A stretch of 64,000 nt of DNA. It comes from Streptomyces sp. CC0208 (lineage in GTDB: Bacteria > Actinomycetota > Actinomycetes > Streptomycetales > Streptomycetaceae). Positions 48,911 to 56,813 of this stretch are shown in pieces. The notes under the pieces were generated by a model, which did no database searches, had not been told where the DNA came from, and worked only from the letters and a program-made list of their open reading frames with translations. The DNA lies in assembly GCF_003443735.1 (NCBI RefSeq), contig NZ_CP031969.1:4898001-4962000 (forward strand), given 5' to 3'. Made by a program: the position numbers and the translations under genes. Each line of letters starts with the position of its first letter. Positions within the stretch are counted from its first letter, which is position 1.

Positions 48911-48943
48911 CCCGCTCTCACGTGACCCGCTCTCACGTGACCC
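48905..48943. repeat. Tandem 15-bp repeat at the ends of two convergent genes
   Basis: The unit ACGTGACCCGCTCTC occurs at 48905-48919 and 48920-48934, with a third partial copy ACGTGACCC at 48935-48943. The permease stop (TGA, 48908-48910) is in the first copy and the RHH-protein stop (read from TCA, 48933-48935) is at the second junction. Each copy brings a CACGTGA that supplies stops on both strands, so slippage changes spacing and not the protein ends. Confidence 0.75.
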
Positions 48944-49115
48944 CGTAGAACTTCTCGGTCTCGTCGACGGCGCTCTGGAACCGCTCGTCGAAGTCGTCTC
49001 GGATGAGCGTTCGGATCACATAGTCCTGGACGCTCATCCCCCTTTTGGCCGCATGGTCCCGGAGCCGCTCGAGCAGCTCCCCGTCTATCCGCAGGCTGAG
49101 CACGCTGGTCCCCAT
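48933..49115 (-). CDS. Ribbon-helix-helix (CopG-like) protein
   Basis: 60 residues from ATG 49115; a GTG at 49163 would add 16. VLSLRIDGELLERLRDHAAK is the beta-strand and first helix of the RHH fold, and SVQDYVIRTLIRDDFDERFQ is the second helix. RHH proteins bind DNA as dimers and are often antitoxins or plasmid regulators, but no toxin gene follows. It is divergent from MarR by about 150 bases. The start choice is uncertain as neither has a strong ribosome-binding site. Confidence 0.75.
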   Translation of the reverse strand: MGTSVLSLRIDGELLERLRDHAAKRGMSVQDYVIRTLIRDDFDERFQSAVDETEKFYGVT

Positions 49116-49232
49116 GAACACGAGGGTCGCTGCCGACGGGGAGCGGCGTTCACGTTCCGCCACCGACTCACTCGTACGGGTGAAGATCGGGTTTCAGTGG
49201 CCGGAGTCACGGGAATCCCCGCGCGCGCCAGC

Positions 49233-49263
49233 TTGTTTAGCTAGAGTAATGAGTTATGCTAAA
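49233..49263 (+). promoter_or_regulatory. Leaderless promoter and operator of the MarR gene
   Basis: TTGTTT (49233-49238), a 16-bp spacer and TATGCT (49255-49260) end six bases before the ATG at 49267, so the mRNA should be leaderless. The promoter is framed by TTTAGC (49236-49241) and GCTAAA (49258-49263), a perfect 6-bp inverted repeat that would suit autoregulation by a MarR dimer. Confidence 0.6.
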
Positions 49264-49266
49264 GAG

Positions 49267-49704
49267 ATGCCGGACCTTACCCATGGCGACGACGTTGCCG
49301 CCGTGAACTCCCTGCGATCAGCCGTGATGCGACTGTCCCGTCGGCTCAAGCACCAGCGGGTCGACGAGTCACTGAGCCCCACCGAGATGTCGGTGCTGGG
49401 CACCCTCTCCATCTGCGGCAAGGCCACCCCGGGCGAGCTCGCCCGCAAGGAGCACGTCCAGCCGCCGTCGATGACCCGCATCGTGGCGCTGCTGGAAGCC
49501 AAGGGACTCGTCCGGCTGGAGCCGCACCCCGAGGACCGGCGCCAGAAGGTCGTCACCAAGACCGAGCAGGCTGAGGCCATGCTCGCGGAGAGCCGCGCCA
49601 AGCGGAACGCCTTCCTGGCCACCCTCGTCGACGGCCTCGACGAGGACGAGTGGGCGAAACTGCGCGAAGCCGCCCCCGTGCTGGAGAAACTCGCACACCT
49701 GTAA
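49267..49704 (+). CDS. MarR-family transcriptional regulator
   Basis: 145 residues from ATG 49267. The winged helix-turn-helix is clear: SLSPTEMSVLGTLSICGKAT, then PGELARKEHVQPPSMTRIVA (recognition helix) and the wing EAKGLVRLEPHPEDRRQKVV. Flanking helices (VNSLRSAVMRLSRRLKHQRV and VDGLDEDEWAKLREAAPVLE) give the dimer interface. It is followed 25 bases later by an MFS gene, the usual MarR-transporter pair, so the likely ligand is a substrate of that exporter. The promoter carries a palindrome suited to self-repression. Confidence 0.93.
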   Translation: MPDLTHGDDVAAVNSLRSAVMRLSRRLKHQRVDESLSPTEMSVLGTLSICGKATPGELARKEHVQPPSMTRIVALLEAKGLVRLEPHPEDRRQKVVTKTEQAEAMLAESRAKRNAFLATLVDGLDEDEWAKLREAAPVLEKLAHL

Positions 49705-49729
49705 GCCACAAAGAGGAGGCGAACGCACT

Positions 49730-51076
49730 TTGAGTACGGGACCCGGAGCACCTTCCGCCCCCGCACCGATCCCTTCTACCTCTGCGTCCCGCAAGTCGTC
49801 CATGTTCAGCTCGCTGAGGGTCAGGAACTACCGCCTGTTCTTCGCCGGGCAGGTCGTCTCCAACATCGGCACCTGGATGCAGCGCATCGCCCAGGACTGG
49901 CTGGTGCTCAGCCTCACCGGCTCCGCCACCGCCGTCGGCGTCACGACGGCCCTGCAGTTCCTGCCGATGCTGCTCTTCGGCCTCTACGGCGGTGTCCTCG
50001 TCGACCGGCTGTCCAAGCGCCGCGCGCTGCTGTTCACGCAGTCCGCGATGGGCGCCACCGGTATCGCGCTCGCCGTCCTCACCCTGTCCGGCCACGTCCA
50101 GGTCTGGCACGTCTACCTCGCCGCCTTCGCCGTGGGCCTCGCGACGGTCGTCGACAACCCGGCCCGCCAGTCGTTCGTCTCCGAGATGGTCGGCCCCGAC
50201 CAGCTCCAGAACGCGGTCAGCCTGAACTCCGCGAACTTCCAGTCGGCCCGTCTCATCGGGCCTGCCGTCGCCGGCGTCATGATCACCGGCGTGGGCACCG
50301 GCTGGGCGTTCCTCGCCAACGGCCTGTCCTTCGTCGCCCCGCTGGTCGGTCTGCTGATGATGCGGGCGCGTGAGCTGCACGTCGTCGAGCGCGCCCCGCG
50401 CGGCAAGGGACAGCTGCGGGAGGGCCTGCAGTACGTGGCCGGGCGACCGGAGCTGATCTGGACCATCGTCCTGGTCGGGTTCGTGTCCACCTTCGGCTTC
50501 AACTTCCCCGTCTACCTCTCGGCCTTCGCCGACGACGTCTTCCACGCGGGCGCGGGTTCCTACAGCCTCTTCAACACGGTGATGGCGGTCGGCTCCCTGG
50601 CCGGCGCCCTGCTCGCGGCCCGGCGCGGCACCGCCAGGATGCGGGTGCTGGTCGTGGGCGCGGTGGCCTTCGGCACGCTGGAGATCGTGTCCGCCCTCGC
50701 CCCCTCGCTGTGGCTGTTCGCCCTGCTCATGGCGCCGATCGGCATGTTCGGGATGACGGTCAACGTCACCGCGAACACCAGCGTGCAGATGGGCACCGAC
50801 CCGGCCATGAGGGGCCGGGTGATGGCCCTTTACATGATGGTGTTCATGGGCGGCTCACCGATCGGCGCGCCGATCGCCGGCTGGATCACCGACGCGTACG
50901 GCGTCCGGGCCGGTCTCGCGGTGGGCGGCGCGATCGCAGCGCTGGCTGCTGTGACGATCGGCCTGGTCCTGGCCCGCGTCGGCAACCTGCGGCTGTCGGT
51001 CGGCTGGCACCGCGGTCACCCGCACGTCCGCTTCGTGCCCCGCGAGGCACGGGAGCAACTGGCCGCGGCGGCCTGA
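49730..51076 (+). CDS. MFS transporter (EntS/MFS_3-type), MarR-linked
   Basis: 448 residues from TTG 49730, with GAGGAGG at 49713-49719. Twelve membrane spans are visible after a 25-residue Ser/Pro-rich cytoplasmic start. SLRVRNYRLFFAGQVVSNIG and TWMQRIAQDWLVLSLTGSAT are the family N-terminal signature of the MFS_3 group, which includes the enterobactin exporter EntS; the A-motif-like loop is GGVLVDRLSKRRALLFTQ. The C-terminus is basic. It is co-transcribed with the MarR gene and is a candidate multidrug or metabolite exporter. Confidence 0.92.
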   Translation: MSTGPGAPSAPAPIPSTSASRKSSMFSSLRVRNYRLFFAGQVVSNIGTWMQRIAQDWLVLSLTGSATAVGVTTALQFLPMLLFGLYGGVLVDRLSKRRALLFTQSAMGATGIALAVLTLSGHVQVWHVYLAAFAVGLATVVDNPARQSFVSEMVGPDQLQNAVSLNSANFQSARLIGPAVAGVMITGVGTGWAFLANGLSFVAPLVGLLMMRARELHVVERAPRGKGQLREGLQYVAGRPELIWTIVLVGFVSTFGFNFPVYLSAFADDVFHAGAGSYSLFNTVMAVGSLAGALLAARRGTARMRVLVVGAVAFGTLEIVSALAPSLWLFALLMAPIGMFGMTVNVTANTSVQMGTDPAMRGRVMALYMMVFMGGSPIGAPIAGWITDAYGVRAGLAVGGAIAALAAVTIGLVLARVGNLRLSVGWHRGHPHVRFVPREAREQLAAAA

Positions 51077-51079
51077 GCC

Positions 51080-51610
51080 CTACGGCCGTACGCGCATGGC
51101 CAGCACCTGGCCCGGCCAGTCGTTGTTCACCCCGGCGGTGTACGTGTCCGTCGGGGTGAAGCCGTTGGCCTCGTAGTAGGCGACCAGCTTGCGGTCGTCG
51201 CCGGCGTAGCAGTCCACCCGCAGCAGGGCGACGCCCGCGCGCCGGGTCGCCTCGGCGGCGTGCGCGAGCAGGGCGCTGCCGACGCCGTGGCCCTTGAAGC
51301 GGCGGTCGGAGGCTAGCCAGTGGATGTACCGCTCGGGCTCGCCCGGCGGCGGGAGATGGGCCAGATAGGCGCCGGGCGCGTCGGTGATCGTGAGGGTCGC
51401 GGCCGGTACGCCGTCGGCCTCGGCGATGAACACGCTGCCCTCGTCGATGTACCGGGCGACGGACTCCACCGTCCTGGGGCTCCGGGACAGCGGCTCGGTC
51501 CCCCACTGGCCCGTACGCCCCTGCGCGACCAGCCACTCCACGCAGCTGTCGAGCATGCCGAGGATCACGGGTATGTCGTCGGGCCCGCCGTCCCTGATGC
51601 TGATCTCCAT
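51080..51610 (-). CDS. GNAT-family N-acetyltransferase
   Basis: 176 residues of the GNAT fold: ISIRDGGPDDIPVILGMLDS, FIAEADGVPAATLTITDAPG, HWLASDRRFKGHGVGSALLA with the acetyl-CoA pyrophosphate loop (R-x-x-G-x-G), and VALLRVDCYAGDDRKLVAYY followed by ANGFTPTD at the typical end. The acceptor is unknown. It converges with the MFS gene at a 3-base gap and is divergent from thpR by 26 bases. Confidence 0.92.
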   Translation of the reverse strand: MEISIRDGGPDDIPVILGMLDSCVEWLVAQGRTGQWGTEPLSRSPRTVESVARYIDEGSVFIAEADGVPAATLTITDAPGAYLAHLPPPGEPERYIHWLASDRRFKGHGVGSALLAHAAEATRRAGVALLRVDCYAGDDRKLVAYYEANGFTPTDTYTAGVNNDWPGQVLAMRVRP

Positions 51611-51636
51611 ACCCTCATGGTGACAGGCTGACCCTC

Positions 51637-52209
51637 ATGAGACTCTTCGCCGCGGTGCTGCCTCCGCAGGATGTCACCGAGGAACTCGCCGCAGTGGTCG
51701 CCGAGTTGAGGAGGCTGCCCGGCGCGGAGGGGCTGCGCTGGACCGGCGTCCCGGGGTGGCACTTCACGCTCGCGTTCTACGGCGAGGTCGACGACGACGT
51801 CGTACCGGAACTGTCGGAGCGGCTGGAGCGGGCGGCTCGGCGGACGCCCTGCTTCCCACTCGCCGTGCGCGGGGGTGGGGAGTTCGGGCACGGGCGGGCG
51901 TTGTGGGCGGGGGCCTCCGGTGAGCTGCCGGCCTTGCGGTTGCTCGCCGAGCGGGCGGAGGCGGCGGGGCGGAAGGCCGGGGTGGAGATGGGGGAGCACC
52001 GGCGGTACAAGGCGCATCTGACGGTGGCGCGGAGTCGCGGGGCGGTGGAGGTACGGCCGTATCTCTCGGTTCTGGACGGGTTCACCAGTCGTACGTGGAC
52101 GGTGGACGAGCTGGCGCTGGTCCGGAGCAACCTGCCGAGGTCGGGCGTGCCGGGGGAGCAGCCCCGGTATGAGGTGGTCGGGCGTTGGGCGCTGGGCGGG
52201 GCCGGTTAG
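51637..52209 (+). CDS. thpR: RNA 2',3'-cyclic phosphodiesterase
   Basis: 190 residues of the 2H phosphoesterase superfamily. The two HxTx motifs are visible as GWHFTLAFYGEV and YKAHLTVARSRG; MRLFAAVLPPQDVTEELAAV is the typical N-terminus. ThpR enzymes open 2',3'-cyclic phosphates (and ligate tRNA halves in vitro). The last segment, LVRSNLPRSGVPGEQPRYEV, is a family feature. A 29-residue membrane peptide follows. Confidence 0.93.
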   Translation: MRLFAAVLPPQDVTEELAAVVAELRRLPGAEGLRWTGVPGWHFTLAFYGEVDDDVVPELSERLERAARRTPCFPLAVRGGGEFGHGRALWAGASGELPALRLLAERAEAAGRKAGVEMGEHRRYKAHLTVARSRGAVEVRPYLSVLDGFTSRTWTVDELALVRSNLPRSGVPGEQPRYEVVGRWALGGAG

Positions 52210-52218
52210 GCTCGATGC

Positions 52219-52308
52219 GTGGACCCGAAGACACGGAACCGGATCATGGCCGGTGTGCTGGTGATGATGTTCGTCGTCGTGGCGTTGGCCGCGGTGCTCG
52301 GCAGGTAG
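52219..52308 (+). CDS. 29-residue membrane peptide
   Basis: GTG 52219 gives MDPKTRNRIMAGVLVMMFVV plus nine residues: a basic start, then a single membrane helix (VLVMMFVVVALAAVLGR). It lies nine bases after the thpR stop, so it may be co-translated. I recall near-identical small membrane peptides annotated in other Streptomyces, but the call is by eye. Its function is unknown. Confidence 0.65.
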   Translation: MDPKTRNRIMAGVLVMMFVVVALAAVLGR

Positions 52309-52360
52309 GGGAACTGCGGCCGGCTGTCGGACTTGCGGGCCCGTGGTGGCTGGTCGCGCC

Positions 52361-52395
52361 CGCGGGGCGGAGCCCCAGATCGACTCCGCCCCGCG
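52361..52395. terminator. Perfect 12-bp hairpin terminator
   Basis: CGCGGGGCGGAG (52361-52372) pairs perfectly with CTCCGCCCCGCG (52384-52395). It is preceded by GTGGCTGGTCGCG, part of a sequence that recurs in many Streptomyces intergenic terminators. It stops transcription from thpR and from the convergent aldo/keto reductase gene. Confidence 0.7.
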
Positions 52396-52424
52396 CCCCC
52401 GAAGGAGCGCCTGCCCCTACGAAG

Positions 52425-53417
52425 TCACCAGGCGAAGGCCTCCGGGGACGGGCCCGGGCCCGGGAAGATCTCGTCCAGGCCGGTCAGGACCTCCTCGCTC
52501 AGCTCCAGCTCCACCGCCCTGATCGCCGAGGCGAGCTGCTCCGCCGTGCGAGGGCCGACGATCGGGCCCGTCACGCCGGGGCGGGTGAGGAGCCAGGCAA
52601 GGGCCACCTCGCCGGGCTCCAGACCGTGCTTCTCCAGCAGGTCCTCGTACGACTGGAGGCGGGCGCGGGCGGCCGGGTCGGCGAGGGTGTCGGCGGCGCG
52701 GCCTGAGGCACGGCGGCCGCCCTCGGCCTCCTTCTTGACGACCCCGCCGAGCAGACCGCCGTGCAGCGGCGACCAGGGGATGACACCGAGGCCGTATTCC
52801 TGCGCGGCCGGGATGACCTCCATCTCGGCGCGGCGCTCGTAGAGGTTGTACAGGCACTGCTCGCTGACCAGCCCGATGGTGCCGCCCCGCCGGGCGGCGA
52901 TCTCGTTGGCCTGGGCGATCTTGTAGCCGGGGAAGTTGGAGGACCCGACGTAGAGGATCTTGCCCTGCTGGACGAGGGTGTCGATGGCCTGCCAGATCTC
53001 CTCGAAGGGAGTGGCGCGGTCGACGTGGTGGAACTGGTAGACGTCGATGTAGTCGGTCTGGAGCCGCTTGAGCGAGGCGTCCACGGCACGGCGGATGTTC
53101 AGCGCCGACAGCTTGTCGTGGTTCGGCCAGGCCTCGCCGTCCGTGCCCATGTTGCCGTAGACCTTGGTGGCGAGGACGACCTTGTCGCGGTTCGCGCCGC
53201 TCTTCGCGAACCAGTTGCCGATGATCTCTTCGGTACGGCCCTTGTTCTCGCCCCAGCCGTAGACGTTGGCGGTGTCGAAGAAGTTGATGCCGGCGTCCAG
53301 CGCCGCGTCCATGATCGCGTGGCTGTCCGGCTCGTTCGTCTGCGGTCCGAAGTTCATCGTGCCGAGGACCAGGCGGCTGACCTTGAGTCCGGTGCGTCCG
53401 AGCTGCGTGTACTTCAT
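52425..53417 (-). CDS. Aldo/keto reductase
   Basis: 330 residues of the AKR TIM-barrel family: YTQLGRTGLKVSRLVLGTMN at the N-terminus, INFFDTANVYGWGENKGRTE with the catalytic Asp and Tyr, VVLATKVYG with the Lys, and IDVYQFHHVDRATPFEEIW with the His. The C-terminal NADPH site is ALAWLLTRPGVTGPIVGPRT, then EQLASAIRAVELELS. Substrates are unknown; the overall sequence fits the YghZ/AKR11-14-type oxidoreductases. It is divergent from the NTF2-like secreted protein and the shared region holds a perfect palindrome. Confidence 0.94.
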   Translation of the reverse strand: MKYTQLGRTGLKVSRLVLGTMNFGPQTNEPDSHAIMDAALDAGINFFDTANVYGWGENKGRTEEIIGNWFAKSGANRDKVVLATKVYGNMGTDGEAWPNHDKLSALNIRRAVDASLKRLQTDYIDVYQFHHVDRATPFEEIWQAIDTLVQQGKILYVGSSNFPGYKIAQANEIAARRGGTIGLVSEQCLYNLYERRAEMEVIPAAQEYGLGVIPWSPLHGGLLGGVVKKEAEGGRRASGRAADTLADPAARARLQSYEDLLEKHGLEPGEVALAWLLTRPGVTGPIVGPRTAEQLASAIRAVELELSEEVLTGLDEIFPGPGPSPEAFAW

Positions 53418-53467
53418 GACTACCCAGCCAACGGCGTGGAGTGCGCTCTAGGCAAGCGACCTTGACG

Positions 53468-53482
53468 CTAACTACAAGTTAG
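53468..53482. promoter_or_regulatory. Perfect 15-bp palindrome between divergent genes
   Basis: CTAACTACAAGTTAG (CTAACT-ACA-AGTTAG) is exact over six bases on each side. It lies 51 bases before the aldo/keto reductase start and 57 bases before the secreted-protein start. Similar CTAACT/AGTTAG arms are seen in HxlR- and MarR-type operators; the regulator is not in the window. Confidence 0.5.
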
Positions 53483-53538
53483 TGCTTTCCTGTGGAACGT
53501 GTGAGCTTGAAGTTTCAATATAAGCCTCAGGAGATCCC

Positions 53539-54468
53539 GTGCCCCCCACCACGCCCGTCCGCAGGACCCTCGCCGCCCTCGTCGCCTCCGCCGCGCTTCT
53601 CGGTGCCGCCGCCGTACCGGCCGTGGCGGCTCCGCACGCCACTCCTTCCGCGCAGGCCGCCTACGGTGACTCCGCCCGCCTCGCCTACCAGAAGGCCGTC
53701 ACCGTCCGGGTGCTCAAGGGGGTGTTCGAGCGGGGCGACACCGAGGTTGTGGACCGTTTCGTACGGCCCGACTACATCCAGCACAACCCCTTGGCGCCCG
53801 ACGGCGCCGAGACGCTGAAGAACCTCGGCACGGCCGTCCACCAGCAGTTCCCGGACGCCGAGTACCGCGTCCAGCGGGTGATCTCCGAGGGCGATCTCGT
53901 GCTGGTGCACTCCAACGTGGTGATGACGCCGGGCACCCTGGGGACCGCCGTCTTCGACATCTTCCGCTTCCAGGGCGGGAGGATCGCCGAGCACTGGGAC
54001 GTCGGGCAGAACGTGCCGGACGCCACCGCCAACGGCAACGACATGTTCTCCACCGTGACGTGGCCGCGGACCTCGCGGCCCGGCCCCGGTCTCCTCACCG
54101 CGTGCAACAAGAAGCTGGTGGTCGCCGCCTTCGACCAGCTGATCGTGAAGAAGGACCTGTCCGCGCTCGACCGGTACTGGGGGCCCGGGTACGAGCAGCA
54201 CAACCCGACCATCGCGAACGGGGTGTCCGGGGCGAAGGCCGGGCTCGGGGCGTACTTCAGGGCGGCGCCGCGGCTGAGGGTGGAGCCGAAGCGGGTCATC
54301 GCCGAGGGCGACCTCGTGGCCGTCCACAGTCACTACATCCCGGCGCCGGGGGAGCGGGGGCAGGCGGTCGTGGACCTGTTCCGGGTGCAGGGCGGCAAGA
54401 TCGTGGAGCACTGGGACGTGATCCAGGACGTGCCGGCCACGTCGGCCAACGGCAACACGATGTTCTGA
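53539..54468 (+). CDS. Secreted protein with two NTF2/SnoaL-like domains
   Basis: 309 residues, GTG start, with a signal peptide (RRTLAALVASAALLGAAAVP, cleavage near AVA-A). Two tandem NTF2-like cone domains follow (about 45-165 and 175-309), each with a DxxDRFVRPDYIQHNP-type motif: VDRFVRPDYIQHNPLAPDG and LDRYWGPGYEQHNPTIANG, then DLVLVHSNVVM/DLVAVHSHYI and HWDV. The repeats suggest internal duplication. Such proteins are extracellular polyketide-cyclase-like or small-molecule-binding proteins; no catalytic residues can be assigned. A strong 17-bp terminator follows. Confidence 0.88.
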   Translation: MPPTTPVRRTLAALVASAALLGAAAVPAVAAPHATPSAQAAYGDSARLAYQKAVTVRVLKGVFERGDTEVVDRFVRPDYIQHNPLAPDGAETLKNLGTAVHQQFPDAEYRVQRVISEGDLVLVHSNVVMTPGTLGTAVFDIFRFQGGRIAEHWDVGQNVPDATANGNDMFSTVTWPRTSRPGPGLLTACNKKLVVAAFDQLIVKKDLSALDRYWGPGYEQHNPTIANGVSGAKAGLGAYFRAAPRLRVEPKRVIAEGDLVAVHSHYIPAPGERGQAVVDLFRVQGGKIVEHWDVIQDVPATSANGNTMF

Positions 54469-54473
54469 CGGTT

Positions 54474-54514
54474 CCTACGGCTGCCCCCCGGCGTAATCGG
54501 GGGGCAGCCGTAGG
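54474..54514. terminator. Perfect 17-bp hairpin terminator
   Basis: CCTACGGCTGCCCCCCG (54474-54490) and CGGGGGGCAGCCGTAGG (54498-54514) pair without mismatch around GCGTAAT, six bases after the NTF2-like gene. No T-tract follows, as is common in Streptomyces. Confidence 0.85.
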
Positions 54515-54548
54515 GATTTGGGCCGGTTCGGACCCTAGCGTCTTTCGC

Positions 54549-56147
54549 ATGGAACAGATTCGGAGTACGCGGCGGGGTGTGCTGGCGCTCGGTGCGGGGG
54601 TCGCCGCCTCGTCGTGGGCGGGGGCGGCGGCCCCGGCGCGGGCCGTGGGTTTTCCGGCCGGGGAGTTCGACGAGCTGGGGATCACCGAGCTGCGTCGGCT
54701 GATGGACCGCGGTCGGCTCGACGCGCAGGAGCTGACGCGGTACTACCTGGAGCGGATCGAGCGCATCGATCCGCTGCTGCACGCGGTGATCGAGGTCAAC
54801 CCGGACGCGGTGCGGGAGGCTCGGCGGCTGGACCGGGGGCAGGGGCGGCGGGGGCCCCTGCACGGCATCCCGGTGCTGTTGAAGGACCTGGTGGAGACCG
54901 GGGACCGCATGCACACCACGGCCGGCTCGCTCGCGCTGGAGGGGCTTCGGCCCGCCCGGGACGCCACGGTCGCCGCCCGGCTCCGGGCAGCCGGTGCCGT
55001 CATCCTCGGCAAGACCAACCTCAGCGAGTGGGCGGGCGGCCTGTCGGTCACGCATCATGCGGGGTGGAGCGCGCGAGGGGGCCAGACCAGGAACCCGTAC
55101 AAGCTGGACCGCTCGCCGAACGAGTCCAGCTCGGGTACGGGAGTCGCCGTCGCCGCCAACCTGTGCGTCGCCGGCATCGGCACCGAGACCAACGGCTCGA
55201 TCATCGACCCGTCGTCGGCGAACTGTGTCGTCGGCGTCAAACCGACCGTCGGACTGGTCGGCCGGGGCGGGGTGATCCCCGGGGTGCCCAGTCAGGACAG
55301 CGTCGGTCCGATGGCCCGCACGGTCCGGGACGCGGCGATCATGCTCGGCACGCTGGTCGGGGTCGACGGGAGGGACCCCGCGACGACGGCGAGCCGCGGA
55401 CACTTCCACCGCGACTACACCCGCTTCCTGGACGCGGACGGGCTGCGCGGGGCGCGTATCGGGGTCCCGCGGGCCGTGTACTTCGGGTACAGCGACCACG
55501 CCGACGAGATCGCCGAGCGGGCGATCGGGGTGATGCGTGCGGCCGGGGCGGTGATCGTCGACCCGGCGGACATCCCCACGGCCGAGCAGCTGGAGGACCT
55601 GCCCGGCTCGACGGTCGTCCAGGCCTACGAGTTCAAGCGCGCCCTGAACACCTACCTGGCCGCGGCCGGGGGTGAACACCCGCGCGACCTGGCGGAGTTG
55701 ATCGCCTTCAACCGCGCGCACGCCGACCGTGAGCTGCGCTATGCACGGCAGGACGGCCTGGAGGCGGTGGAGCGGCTGGACTTCTCGAAGCGGGAGTACG
55801 AGGAGGCGCTGGCCGTGAACCGCCGGCTGTCACGGGCGGAAGGCATCGACGCGGTGCTGCGCCGGCACCGTCTCGACGCCCTCGTGATGCCGACGACAGG
55901 CCCCCCGGCCAAGATCGACCTGATCCGGGGGGACACGTACGGCGGCGGCGCGTCCACGCCCGCCGCGCTCGCCGGGTACCCCGCGGTGAGCGTGCCCGCG
56001 GGGTTCGCGTTCGGCCTGCCGGTAGGGGTGACGTTCATGGGAACGGCATGGAGCGAGCCGGTGCTGCTGCGGCTCGCGTACGCGTACGAGCGGGCGAGCC
56101 GGGTTCGGCGGGTGCCGATGTATCGGGAGGCTGATGTGGGGTTCTGA
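54549..56147 (+). CDS. Tat-exported amidase (amidase signature family)
   Basis: 532 residues with a twin-arginine signal (RSTRRGVLALGAGVAASSWA). The amidase signature region is GPLHGIPVLLKDLVETGDRM (with the catalytic Lys) and RSPNESSSGTGVAVAANLCV, then GIGTETNGSIIDPSSANCVV (the Ser-cisSer-Lys triad serine in NGSI). The C-terminal part VMPTTGPPAKIDLIRGD and AGYPAVSVPAGFAFGLPVG are typical. The GGSSGG consensus is replaced by SSSGTG, which is tolerated in some family members. It hydrolyses an unknown amide outside the cytoplasm. Confidence 0.91.
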   Translation: MEQIRSTRRGVLALGAGVAASSWAGAAAPARAVGFPAGEFDELGITELRRLMDRGRLDAQELTRYYLERIERIDPLLHAVIEVNPDAVREARRLDRGQGRRGPLHGIPVLLKDLVETGDRMHTTAGSLALEGLRPARDATVAARLRAAGAVILGKTNLSEWAGGLSVTHHAGWSARGGQTRNPYKLDRSPNESSSGTGVAVAANLCVAGIGTETNGSIIDPSSANCVVGVKPTVGLVGRGGVIPGVPSQDSVGPMARTVRDAAIMLGTLVGVDGRDPATTASRGHFHRDYTRFLDADGLRGARIGVPRAVYFGYSDHADEIAERAIGVMRAAGAVIVDPADIPTAEQLEDLPGSTVVQAYEFKRALNTYLAAAGGEHPRDLAELIAFNRAHADRELRYARQDGLEAVERLDFSKREYEEALAVNRRLSRAEGIDAVLRRHRLDALVMPTTGPPAKIDLIRGDTYGGGASTPAALAGYPAVSVPAGFAFGLPVGVTFMGTAWSEPVLLRLAYAYERASRVRRVPMYREADVGF

Positions 56148-56154
56148 CCTGCGG

Positions 56155-56796
56155 TCAGCCGGCGGAGCGGGCAGTGTGCAGGGTCGCGAACACGGCTCGC
56201 GCGCGGATGCCGTCCGGTGCGTCCCAGGCGCCGCAGACCTGGCCGGCCGCGGTCTCGGGAGCGGTGGGCCGCGGGCGCCGGTGCAGGCGCAGGACCGTGC
56301 CGTCCGGGAGGGTGAGCCCGGTGCCGTCCTGGTCCTCGGTGACCTCGCCGGGGCCGGTGGGGAGACCGGGGCCCGTGTAGGAGTGGGTCACCTCGTGGTC
56401 GGGGGTGTCGGTGAGGCTCTGGGCCTGGGCCTGGGTGCGGCCCTCGAACAGGGCGAGCAGCTCGGTGCGCAGGACCGGGTCGTGGATGCCGTCGTAGGCC
56501 CAGCGGGGGCCCAGGACGCCGTGTTCCATGGTGCCGACTAGGGCGTGGTCGGCGCCGGGCAGCGGGGCGGCGCGGTAGGTGAGCGGGGCCAGATACGCGA
56601 CGGGTCCGGGACCGGAGGAGTCCACGGCCACCATGAACTCGATCCCGACCTCGCCCTCCGGGTCGTCCAGCCGGAAGCCGCCGGCCTTGGTCAACTCGGG
56701 GGTGCCGGTGCCGGCGTACCACGGGCGGGTGGGCAGCCAGGTGGTGAGCAGTTCCAGCTTGGTGGGCTTGAGGGTGGTGTGGTGGATGATCGCCAT
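56155..56796 (-). CDS. Maltokinase N-terminal cap-like domain protein
   Basis: 213 residues from ATG 56796. AIIHHTTLKPTKLELLTTWL, then WYAGTGTPELTKAGGFRLDD and DPEGEVGIEFMVAVDSSGPG resemble the N-terminal cap found in actinobacterial maltokinases and related branching-enzyme proteins, without a kinase domain. Further blocks: YLAPLTYRAAPLPGADHALV, GTMEHGVLGPRWAYDGIHDP. It may bind sugar nucleotides or act alone; no catalytic residues are visible. It converges with the amidase gene at a 7-base gap. Confidence 0.8.
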   Translation of the reverse strand: MAIIHHTTLKPTKLELLTTWLPTRPWYAGTGTPELTKAGGFRLDDPEGEVGIEFMVAVDSSGPGPVAYLAPLTYRAAPLPGADHALVGTMEHGVLGPRWAYDGIHDPVLRTELLALFEGRTQAQAQSLTDTPDHEVTHSYTGPGLPTGPGEVTEDQDGTGLTLPDGTVLRLHRRPRPTAPETAAGQVCGAWDAPDGIRARAVFATLHTARSAG

Positions 56797-56813
56797 GGGG
56801 CGGATTCTGTCAG

